The notes under the pieces: generated by a model
What the model was told of the DNA's origin: nothing
The model's database searches: none
The model's input: the letters and a program-made list of their open reading frames with translations, nothing else
Part shown: positions 51,796-59,072 of the stretch, piece after piece
How positions within the stretch are numbered: position 1 is the first letter of the stretch
How the letters are laid out: each line of letters starts with the position of its first letter
Source of the DNA: Rhizobium sp. BK316
GTDB taxonomy: Bacteria; Pseudomonadota; Alphaproteobacteria; Rhizobiales; Rhizobiaceae
Length of the DNA stretch: 64,000 bases
Direction of reading: 5' to 3'
NCBI RefSeq assembly: GCF_014193695.1
Contig: NZ_JACHZR010000002.1
Location: 496,001 to 560,000, forward strand
Program-made: the position numbers and the translations under genes

Positions 51796-53391
51796 CTAAT
51801 TTTGTTCCGCAAAAAGCACAAGTGCATCACCGCGCGGCAGGAGCTCCAGCGTGTCGACCTCCTCCAATGCTTCTTCGAGTTGCTGCACCGTCGGCGGCTT
51901 GATCATATAGGCGAGCGCGCCAAGCTCTTTTGCCCGTTGCATGTCGCCTTCGTCGCTTGACGTGCTGAGCACGCAGACCGGAATCCGGCTCAGCCGCTGA
52001 TCGGCTGAGAGCGCGCTTAGCACTTCGAAACCATCCATGATCGGCATGTTGATGTCGAGCAGCATCAGGTCGATCTGCGGCTCGTCGGGAACGCTGGCGC
52101 GCCGCTCCAGAAGCTGCATCGCCTCTCGGCCGTTGGTTGCCACATGCAGGTTGAAGCTCACCTTCTCGCGCCGCATCAGCTTGATCTTCAGAAGCTGGAT
52201 ATCGGCCGGGCTGTCTTCCACCAGCAGCACTTCGGCGAGCCGGCCGCTTCCTTCGCCCGTATGGCCGGATGTTTTTACCGCCTGCGGCTGTTCACTGGAG
52301 ACCGGCTGTTTGCCTGATATCTCCGCGAGCGGTACTTCGAGCAGGAACGTGGCACCTCTGCCGGTCTTAGCCTCGCACCAGATGGAGCCGCCGTGCAGCT
52401 GTGCGATGCGCCGGCAGATCGCAAGCCCGAGCCCCGTGCCTTCGATGCCGCGGCCGACGAGACGCTTGAACGGTTGGAAGATCAGCTCACGATGATCGGG
52501 GGCGATGCCCGGTCCATTGTCGCCGACAGTCAGGCGGCATGTCCCCCTGTCTGCCATGGCCGAAATGCGCACTTCCGGAACCGTATCCCCACAATAGCGG
52601 ATCGCGTTGGACACGAGGTTTTGCAAAAGCTGGATGAGCAGCGTCGCATCGCCCATCACCTCCGGCAATCGGCCGCGGATAATGATCGCCTGTCGGCTTT
52701 CGATCTGTTGATGCAGATTGTGCTCCACCTGATCGAGCACGGCCGACAGCGAAACCGGCTTGAGCTCGAGCTCGCTCGAAACCTCCAGCCTCGTGAAGCC
52801 CGACACCTTGACGATCAGGTCTTCCATATGATCGGCGGCGCTCAGGATATAATCGAGCAGCTCGCGGTCTTCGCTCGGCAGTTCGGCTGAGCCGTGCAGG
52901 ATGCGGCTGAAGGATTTGATCGTTCGCAGCGGCTCCTTGAGATCGTGTGCCATCGCGCGGGTGAAGATCTCCAGCGATTGCCGTTTCTGCTCCAGTTTTG
53001 CCTCCAGCGCGCCATGCATGAGGGCGTTCTGGATGCAGCGATGCAGCGTCTCGGGTGACAACGAATCCTTGGTGAGGTAGTCACGCGCGCCGCCCTTCAT
53101 AACCTCGACTGCGACAGTCTCGTTGCCCTGGCCGGTCAGCATTACGACATTGGTGGCGGCATCTTGGGCGAGGATCTCAGAGAGCACGCCAAGGCCGTCG
53201 CGGCCGGGAAGCGAATAGTCGAGCAAGATACAGTGAGGGCGCCTCTGGCTGATGAGGGTAAGACCCTCATCACCACTCTCGGCCTCGATGACGGTATAGT
53301 TCGTGCCGGAAACGCGCCCCAGCATGCGGCGATAGGCTTCCCGGTCGTCTATGCTGTCATCGATGATCAGAACGCTGCAGTCTTCCGCCAA
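51796..53391 (-). CDS. Receiver-histidine kinase-receiver hybrid
   Basis: 531 residues, soluble, no input sensor. REC1 is residues 1-120 with D58 in HCILLDYSLPG; a coiled linker leads to HisKA with H149 in RAMAHDLKEPLRTIKSF, the phytochrome-type kinase motif; the HATPase follows (NLVSNAIRYCG, VGDNGPGIAPDH, GLGLAICRRI). REC2, from about 390, has its Asp in DLMLLDINMPIMDGFEVL. So a phosphoryl group could enter at REC1 and leave at REC2. Its start is three bases after the stop of the CheY-like gene upstream, and it ends 85 bases before the dioxygenase-hydrolase gene. Confidence 0.94.
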   Translation of the reverse strand: MAEDCSVLIIDDSIDDREAYRRMLGRVSGTNYTVIEAESGDEGLTLISQRRPHCILLDYSLPGRDGLGVLSEILAQDAATNVVMLTGQGNETVAVEVMKGGARDYLTKDSLSPETLHRCIQNALMHGALEAKLEQKRQSLEIFTRAMAHDLKEPLRTIKSFSRILHGSAELPSEDRELLDYILSAADHMEDLIVKVSGFTRLEVSSELELKPVSLSAVLDQVEHNLHQQIESRQAIIIRGRLPEVMGDATLLIQLLQNLVSNAIRYCGDTVPEVRISAMADRGTCRLTVGDNGPGIAPDHRELIFQPFKRLVGRGIEGTGLGLAICRRIAQLHGGSIWCEAKTGRGATFLLEVPLAEISGKQPVSSEQPQAVKTSGHTGEGSGRLAEVLLVEDSPADIQLLKIKLMRREKVSFNLHVATNGREAMQLLERRASVPDEPQIDLMLLDINMPIMDGFEVLSALSADQRLSRIPVCVLSTSSDEGDMQRAKELGALAYMIKPPTVQQLEEALEEVDTLELLPRGDALVLFAEQN

Positions 53392-53394
53392 ACG

Positions 53395-53820
53395 TCAGTC
53401 CTCTAAAGGCAGGATCGCGATTTCGAACCAGTATTCCTTGAGCCGCTGGATGGCGGCAAACAGCCCGTCGAGATCGACCGGCTTCTGTACATATGTATTG
53501 GCGCCGAGCGCATAGCAGCCTTCGACGTCGCGCTCGTCGTCCGATGTCGTGAGGATCACGACCGGGATTTTGCGCCAATGCGCGTTGGACTTGATCGCCT
53601 CCAGCGTCTTGCGCCCGTCGAGGCCCGGCATGTTGAGGTCGAGCAGGATGAGGCCGGGTTTCGACGCCATGGTTGCGAGTATATTGAGGGCTTCCTGGCC
53701 GGAAGCGGCCCGGCGGATGGGGTTGCGCAGATTGGTGCGCTTGAAGGCGCGCATCGTCGCTTCGAAATCGTCCTCGCTGTCCTCGACGATGAGGATCGGT
53801 TGCGTGTCACGCTGCTGCAT
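53395..53820 (-). CDS. CheY-like response regulator of the phytochrome-partner (Rcp) type
   Basis: 141 residues, a single receiver. The acidic pocket is VEDSEDDFE, the acceptor D61 in LILLDLNMPGLDG, the switch threonine in VVILTTSDDERDV, and the lysine in YVQKPVDLDGL. The extended C-terminal helix (FAAIQRLKEYWFEIAILP) is characteristic of Rcp1-like regulators of phytochrome-type kinases. No output domain, so it acts by protein contact or as a phosphate shuttle. Its start overlaps the last codons of the upstream kinase by 14 bases; expression is surely coupled. Confidence 0.93.
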   Translation of the reverse strand: MQQRDTQPILIVEDSEDDFEATMRAFKRTNLRNPIRRAASGQEALNILATMASKPGLILLDLNMPGLDGRKTLEAIKSNAHWRKIPVVILTTSDDERDVEGCYALGANTYVQKPVDLDGLFAAIQRLKEYWFEIAILPLED

Positions 53821-55987
53821 TCTGCCCCTCACGCTTCCTTCCCAGAGTGAAATAGAATGTCGTGCCGGCGCCGACTTCGGATTCCAGCCATATCTCGCCA
53901 TTGTGACGCCCGATGATCTTGCGCACGAAAGTGAGCCCGGCGCCGGTGCCGTCGTCGGAATCCTGCGATTTTTCGAGCCGTTTGAAAATGCGGAAAATAT
54001 CCTCGTAGAATTCTTGGGGTATGCCTTTGCCGTTGTCTTTCACATAGAACACATTGCGCGCCGTCGTCCCATCCTTGCCGGCATAATGTTCCAGATAGCC
54101 GATGCTGACGAGCGGCAAGGACTTGTCGTTATATTTGACGGCATTTGTGATGAGGTTGCGAAACACCTCGGTCAGGCGTGGGGCATCGCAGATGACTTCC
54201 GGCAGCACGCCGTCGATGACGACTTTCGCATGCCGCTCCTCCAGAAGAAGCTCCATGGTGGACACGACATCGCGGACGATCGAGCCGATATCGGTTCGCT
54301 TGACGGCGAGTTGCTGGCGGCCGATTCGCGAAAAATAGAGAAGATCGTTGACGAGCTTTTCCATGCGCTGGCTGAGGCGAACCAGCCGATTGAGCCGGCG
54401 CACGCCGTCTTCGTCGAGCTTGTCTTCATAATCTTCCAGCAAGAAACGGGAATGATTGTGCAGGCCGCGCAGCGGCTCCTTGAGATCGTGCGAGGCAATA
54501 TAAGCAAACTCGTCGAGATCGTGATTGGAGCGTTCGAGATCGGCCGTGTATTCTTCGAGCTGTGCAAGTGTCGTCTTCATCCGCTCTTCCTGCCGCACGC
54601 GCTCGCTGATGTCGCGCACGATGCCGACGAAGGTCTTGCCTGAGCCGGCAACGACGGCGCTGACCGAGAGGTCGATAGGGAAGACCACACCGTTCTTGCG
54701 CCGGCCGGAGACCATGCGCGTCGTGCCGATGATGCGTTCCTCGCCAGTGCGCCGATAATTGCCGAGATAGGCGTCATGTTCGGAATGATAGGGTTCCGGC
54801 ATCAGCATCTTGATGTTGTTGCCGATTGCCTCCAGCGGTGTGTAGCCGAACATGGTCTCGGCGGCGGGATTGAAGCTCGTGATCTGCCCCGCCTCGTCGA
54901 TGGCGATCACTGCATCAGGCGTATTGCGTACCAGCGCGCTGAAGCGGATGCGCTCGGTCTCAAGATGCTGGCTATTGCGCATGAAATAGAAAACGAAAAT
55001 GGCAACCAGCCAGAGCGTCGCTGACGTGATCGAGCGGTTGGTGGCCTCCCGCCAATATTCGTCCTGTGAATGGTTGACGGCAAAGAAGCCGAGCAGGATC
55101 AGGACAGTGCAGACGAAAGCGAAGAAGATCGGGGCGTTGCGATTGCCAAACCAGAGCGCTGTCAGTACGAGCGGGACATAGAGAATGCCGTTTGCCACGC
55201 CGAGCGGCGTATAGAGATCGACGATGAGGCCGGTAAAACAGATCGTTGCCGGTATCCACAGGGGGATTTGCGCCCTGTTGGTCGGCAACATCCACCAGGA
55301 TCTGGCCAGAAGCCCGCAGCCGAAAGCCACCAGGCCGATAGCCGTATGCAGCGCCATCGCGGCATAGGGACCCCAGCGATACCCCTGTTCGGCATCGGTG
55401 ATGTATCCGGCAAGCGCGATCATGCCGAGCGTGATCGCGATATAGCTGGTGAGTTCCTGTACGAGCTGACCGCGCGACTCCCTCTCATAGAGAGCAAAAA
55501 GAATGGAGAGATTTGATATCAGGAAGATCAACGCCGTGTTCGGCCCCATGCCGCCGCCGATTTGTTCGACGAAGCTTGGAGAGATGAGAAACTGCGTCAG
55601 GAACACATCGACATTGTGAATCGTGCGGCCGAGCGTGATGATCTCCGTCAGGCGCACCGCGGGAAGAAGAGCCGCAAGACTGCAGGCAATGACGGGCACG
55701 AAGCGGTAGCGCTTGCCTGTCCCCATCGACGTGGCAAGCCCGATACCCGACAGCACGAAACAGATGGCGGTATTGAACGCCATGGACGGAAAGCCCGGCA
55801 TGATCGAGATGATGATCTCGGCCTCCAGCAGCCACCCGGTCAGCGCGGTCAGACCGAGCAGGACCAGCAGGCAGCCGATGACGAGCGCGACCATGCGGTA
55901 ACGTCCGCTTTCGGTCCCGTCCCATCCTGATATAGCGGTATCCCGCACGTGCACCACCTCCTTGTCATGTCCTTCCTGGCAAGCCAT
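53807..55987 (-). CDS. Membrane PAS histidine kinase (phytochrome-type kinase core)
   Basis: About 726 residues. Seven to eight membrane spans (about 35-335) form a MASE-like integral membrane sensor. A PAS domain follows (about 345-460; VRNTPDAVIAIDEAGQITSFNPAAETMFGYTPLEAIG, DISERVRQ), then HisKA with H500 in YIASHDLKEPLRGLH and the HATPase (NLITNAVKYND, VKDNGKGIPQ, GTGAGLTFVRKI). The DLKEPLR kinase core is that of bacteriophytochromes, but no chromophore domain is present. The start is uncertain: ATG at 55987 (GGAAAAG before it) or a TTG at 56053. It overlaps the downstream regulator. Confidence 0.92.
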   Translation of the reverse strand: MACQEGHDKEVVHVRDTAISGWDGTESGRYRMVALVIGCLLVLLGLTALTGWLLEAEIIISIMPGFPSMAFNTAICFVLSGIGLATSMGTGKRYRFVPVIACSLAALLPAVRLTEIITLGRTIHNVDVFLTQFLISPSFVEQIGGGMGPNTALIFLISNLSILFALYERESRGQLVQELTSYIAITLGMIALAGYITDAEQGYRWGPYAAMALHTAIGLVAFGCGLLARSWWMLPTNRAQIPLWIPATICFTGLIVDLYTPLGVANGILYVPLVLTALWFGNRNAPIFFAFVCTVLILLGFFAVNHSQDEYWREATNRSITSATLWLVAIFVFYFMRNSQHLETERIRFSALVRNTPDAVIAIDEAGQITSFNPAAETMFGYTPLEAIGNNIKMLMPEPYHSEHDAYLGNYRRTGEERIIGTTRMVSGRRKNGVVFPIDLSVSAVVAGSGKTFVGIVRDISERVRQEERMKTTLAQLEEYTADLERSNHDLDEFAYIASHDLKEPLRGLHNHSRFLLEDYEDKLDEDGVRRLNRLVRLSQRMEKLVNDLLYFSRIGRQQLAVKRTDIGSIVRDVVSTMELLLEERHAKVVIDGVLPEVICDAPRLTEVFRNLITNAVKYNDKSLPLVSIGYLEHYAGKDGTTARNVFYVKDNGKGIPQEFYEDIFRIFKRLEKSQDSDDGTGAGLTFVRKIIGRHNGEIWLESEVGAGTTFYFTLGRKREGQNAAA

Positions 55988-56152
55988 CTTTTCCGAAATA
56001 GCCGAATACTCAATAGGCAGATTGTTGCGCGAAACGCGCTTATTCGACAGCAAATCCCTGAAGGCCGATATCGAATTTTAGTGAAGTGGCGTTAATGTCC
56101 CAACGAAGGACAGTGCAGGACGAGCGAAACAATATCCGGATTGTGGTGTCAG

Positions 56153-56524
56153 ATGCCGACCTTGTTTTACGTTGACGATAGCAGGGATGACCTCTTCTAT
56201 CTCGACTATATCCGAAAGAAACAGCAAGTGGATGTTGATCTATTCTGCTTTTCCACCGCGCAGGCTGCATTCGAGGCGCTTGAGGGGCGTCTGGAAGCAG
56301 GTGAAGGCGTGCCGGATATATTGGTCGCCGATCTCTACATGCCGCTCGACAGCGGCAGCGGACTGATCGCGCGACTGCGGCGGGACGGCCGCTTTTCAGC
56401 CATGCAGCTCGGCATCTGCAGCGGTTCGGATGCGGTGGAGGACCGTGAACGGGCGCTTGCTGCCGGTGCCGATTTCTATCTTGAGAAGCCACTGGATCTT
56501 GTCGGAATTGTCAGCAATCTATGA
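56153..56524 (+). CDS. Single-domain response regulator
   Basis: 123 residues, one receiver. The acidic pair is in FYVDDSRDDLFYL, the acceptor D60 in ILVADLYMPLDSG, and the lysine in FYLEKPLDLVGI. A long loop (GRLEAGEGVPD) precedes the acceptor strand. It has no output domain. It is divergent from the membrane kinase with 165 bases between, suggesting a shared control region. The ribosome site is weak. Confidence 0.85.
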   Translation: MPTLFYVDDSRDDLFYLDYIRKKQQVDVDLFCFSTAQAAFEALEGRLEAGEGVPDILVADLYMPLDSGSGLIARLRRDGRFSAMQLGICSGSDAVEDRERALAAGADFYLEKPLDLVGIVSNL

Positions 56525-56637
56525 TTGCGGCAAGGGTGCCTTGACTGCATGCACGGCGCGTCATGTGAATGCAAGAAAGCGCAATTGACAAGCCTGACAG
56601 TGCATTTCAAGATGCAACCGAAGAGAAGAAAACCAAA

Positions 56638-56726
56638 AAGCGCTAAGAGAGCCGCCCGATCCGTGTTCGCCGCCACGAACGTCAGCCAACCCCTTAGCTG
56701 AATGGGCCGACCGGCTCTCCGCGCTT
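56638..56726 (-). ncRNA. Candidate folded RNA, about 90 bases
   Basis: AAGCGC and GAGAGCCG on one side pair with CGGCTCTC and GCGCTT on the other (14 pairs with a small internal loop), closing about 57 bases that hold two smaller hairpins (GTTCG/CGAAC and CAGC/GCTG). On the minus strand the structure ends in GCGCTTTTTGG, a T run like a terminator. It lies in a 460-base gap (56525-56984) with no gene; the gap also holds a CATCCATGGATG palindrome. No RNA family recognised. Confidence 0.3.
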
Positions 56727-56984
56727 ACTTCTGGCACTGTCTTCCGCATCCATGGATGTTGAATACGGAAAGATTAGGACCCCTAGGTAAGAGCACTATT
56801 CGCGTAAACTGTCCTGTGCATCACCTGTAGTTGAGATGTTTCCGCCTGACATATCGAAAAGCCCCTGTTTTCGTCGTCGGTCATCAACTGTCTCGCAATT
56901 TTTGTAACCGTTCGCGTTTAGGACGTATATCCCAAGATTTCGGGACCGGCGGACTGATAATTGGGGGAAGGAGGAAGAGTGGGA

Positions 56985-57689
56985 ATGACCAGTGCTGCCG
57001 CAGTTCCTTTTCATGCTGGTCCGGAACTTAGCCGGGCCATCAATCGCACGGATTTTTTTCGCCTGCTGAAGGCGGCCGCACAGCATTACAATTTCGATAA
57101 TTTTACCCTGGCGCGCATCTCGGAAGCTGCAGCTCCCTTCGGAGCGCGCGAGGTTGTGATTACCAATGTCGCCGAACGGCGCATGAGCCTCTTTGTCAAG
57201 ACCCTCAAGGAAGCGCTCGGAACTGCCAAGGCGCGGACGGCTCAGTTTTTGACGACGCCGGTTCACGGGAAAAGTGCTGTAATAGAAGGCTATCCGTCGG
57301 ACCTCGTCTTAAATGAATTCAGCGGCAGCACATTCCTTTTCATCCCGCTGTTCACGCCAGAGGGGCGTCGTTACTGTCTGGTGCTCAGTGGCCAGCGCCA
57401 GGAGCCAGACCAGGGCGAGGTGGCGGATGTCCTGCTCGACGCCATGCGCATCTTCGATAAGCTGTATGAGGAAATCCTGACGCAGGAAATGTCCGGTCGG
57501 CTCACGCAGCGCGAAACCGAAATCGTCAAATGGACGAGCGAGGGCAAGACCTCCGCGGAGATCGCCATCATCCTCGGCCTTTCGGAACATACGGTCAATT
57601 CGCATATCACCGCTGCAGTCCGGAAACTTGGGGCCGTCAACCGCGTTCATATGGTGGCGATTGCGCTGCGAAACGGTCTGGTTTCATGA
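56985..57689 (+). CDS. LuxR-family transcriptional regulator
   Basis: 234 residues. The C-terminal HTH is typical: LTQRETEIVKWTSEGKTSAEIAIILGLSEHTVNSHITAAVRKLGAVNRVHMVAIALRNGLV. The N-terminal domain (NRTDFFRLLKAAAQHYNFDNFTLARI) has the general layout of an autoinducer-binding fold, but the usual Trp/Tyr/Asp ligand residues are not obvious, so it may respond to another signal or none. It uses GGAGGAAGAGTGGGA before ATG; a TTG start eight codons earlier is unlikely. It sits 30 bases upstream of a response regulator, so they may be one unit. Confidence 0.88.
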   Translation: MTSAAAVPFHAGPELSRAINRTDFFRLLKAAAQHYNFDNFTLARISEAAAPFGAREVVITNVAERRMSLFVKTLKEALGTAKARTAQFLTTPVHGKSAVIEGYPSDLVLNEFSGSTFLFIPLFTPEGRRYCLVLSGQRQEPDQGEVADVLLDAMRIFDKLYEEILTQEMSGRLTQRETEIVKWTSEGKTSAEIAIILGLSEHTVNSHITAAVRKLGAVNRVHMVAIALRNGLVS

Positions 57690-57719
57690 GCCGGTTTCAT
57701 GTCGGGGAAAGATGAAGCG

Positions 57720-58157
57720 ATGAGTGCGGAAGCAACGCGCAGGAATGCAGTGAAGGTATTGTTCGTCGATGACGAGTTCATCGAATTCCGTTCGCTCAAG
57801 AAAAAGATCGCAGATCTCTCCGAACCGCGTGTCGATGTCGAATATTCCCAATCGATCGGCGATGCGCTCGACAAGGTGAAGGCCAGCCGCTTCGACCTCA
57901 TCCTTCTCGACAACCGTCTGCTGCCGAATGCAGACTTTCGCGAGACCGTGCCCGAGCTCAGGGGCATCGGCTATACCGGTCCGATCGGTGTCATCTCGAC
58001 CGATATATCAGGCAATTATTTCCAGGAATTCCCAGATTACGGCGTCGACTTCCGCATCGGCAAGGATGAGATCGACGTGCAGACCCTGCAGCACATCATC
58101 CGCGAATACGTGACCTATGACGTGCCGGATTTCTGGAAGGACGATTACAGCGCCTGA
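57720..58157 (+). CDS. Response regulator, divergent receiver
   Basis: 145 residues. The acidic pair lies in KVLFVDDEF and the acceptor D64 in DLILLDNRLLPNADF. The rest departs from classic CheY: the acceptor loop lacks the usual MPxxDG, the Thr/Ser switch is in GVISTDISGNYF, and the lysine in FRIGKDEIDVQTL. No output domain. The start is the ATG eight bases after GGGGAAAG; an ATG seven codons earlier has a weaker site. It follows the LuxR gene closely and ends before repeat B. Confidence 0.82.
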   Translation: MSAEATRRNAVKVLFVDDEFIEFRSLKKKIADLSEPRVDVEYSQSIGDALDKVKASRFDLILLDNRLLPNADFRETVPELRGIGYTGPIGVISTDISGNYFQEFPDYGVDFRIGKDEIDVQTLQHIIREYVTYDVPDFWKDDYSA

Positions 58158-58163
58158 CGCGCG

Positions 58164-58259
58164 TCCCGCAAAAGTGTGCAGCGGTTTTGCGATCACGACA
58201 TGCGTAAGACCAAGAGTTAAAGCGTGGTACGCGAACCTGAAAGATTGCGGCACGCTTTA
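58164..58259 (+). repeat. Intergenic repeat family B, copy 3
   Basis: GCGTCCCGCAAAAGTGTG, AGCGGTTTTGCG and the 3' module (AGCGTGGTACGCGAACCTGAA, GCGGCACGCTTTA) repeat the layout of 18113-18248. It lies between two convergent genes, response regulator and kinase, and may help end transcription from both sides. Confidence 0.75.
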
Positions 58260-58262
58260 TCC

Positions 58263-58979
58263 TCAGGTCGGCAGACGGATCGCAAAGCGGCTGCCGCTCT
58301 CATCGGAATGATCTAGCCTGATATCACCGCCGAGCGCGCCGAGCAGTTCGCGGGTGGTCGTCAGACCCAGCCCCGCTCCGGGTACGCTGCCGGCCTTCGG
58401 CAGCTTCCAGAACGCATCGAAGATCTTCTCCTGATAGGCCGGCTCGATGCCGCAGCCGTTATCGGAAATGATGATACGCCAGTCCGCACTTTCCCGTGCT
58501 GCCGTCACGGTGACATGCGGCGCTGTGGCGCCCTGATAAGTCAGGGCATTGGAGAAGAGGTGCTTCAGAACAATGGTCAGAAGTGCGGCATCGCTGCGGA
58601 TAACGGGTAGATTGTCCGCAGCAAGTGTCGCGCCGTTGGCGGGAAATTCCTCGAGCACCTGCTTCCAGGCATCCCGCGCAATATCGGTGAGGTGGACGTC
58701 GCCGATAGCGATCTGCGGACCCGTTCCCGCCAGGCTCATCAATGCCTTGGTGAGCCGCTGTGCCGTCTGGGCCTTATCGATGATCGCCCTGAGGCTCTGC
58801 AGCTGTTCGCTGTCCAGCATCGGTTCCAGATCGTCGAGCAGCATTTCCGCATACATGGCGATATGGCGGAGCGGCGATTGCAGGTCGTGCGAGGCAGTCG
58901 CGAGGAAGCGCTTGATACGCTCCTCCGGATTCACGGTGGAACCGGTTTCCGGCTTTTTCGCCGTCGGCTTGGAAGACAT
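58263..58979 (-). CDS. Soluble histidine kinase without sensor domain
   Basis: 238 residues, only a kinase core. HisKA with H31 in ATASHDLQSPLRHIAMYAEMLL (phytochrome-type), then the dimerisation helix, and the HATPase (LKHLFSNALTYQG, ISDNGCGIEPAYQ, FDAFWKLP, GAGLGLTTTRELL). There is no input or membrane part, so it must be controlled by a partner. GGGAGCACCGCC lies before the ATG used; a TTG ten codons earlier is also in frame. It is convergent with the divergent receiver gene. Confidence 0.85.
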   Translation of the reverse strand: MSSKPTAKKPETGSTVNPEERIKRFLATASHDLQSPLRHIAMYAEMLLDDLEPMLDSEQLQSLRAIIDKAQTAQRLTKALMSLAGTGPQIAIGDVHLTDIARDAWKQVLEEFPANGATLAADNLPVIRSDAALLTIVLKHLFSNALTYQGATAPHVTVTAARESADWRIIISDNGCGIEPAYQEKIFDAFWKLPKAGSVPGAGLGLTTTRELLGALGGDIRLDHSDESGSRFAIRLPT

Positions 58980-59018
58980 TTGGCGGTGCTCCCGATCTCT
59001 TTGAACCAAACATAGAAA

Positions 59019-59048
59019 GAGGGCGCCGGCTGTGCAACCGGCGCCCTC
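59019..59048 (-). terminator. Terminator after secDF
   Basis: GAGGGCGCCGG and CCGGCGCCCTC form a perfect 11-base stem. On the minus strand it follows the secDF stop by 24 bases and leads into TTTCTATG. It may also end the kinase-side transcripts. Confidence 0.75.
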
Positions 59049-59072
59049 TCCAAGTCCACGTATGTCGACCTT

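Noticed and set aside
51711..51830. Upstream extension of the dioxygenase-hydrolase with a signal-like segment
   Set aside because: No ribosome site at either upstream ATG, and VOC homology begins at 51710; cytoplasmic location is expected for the family.
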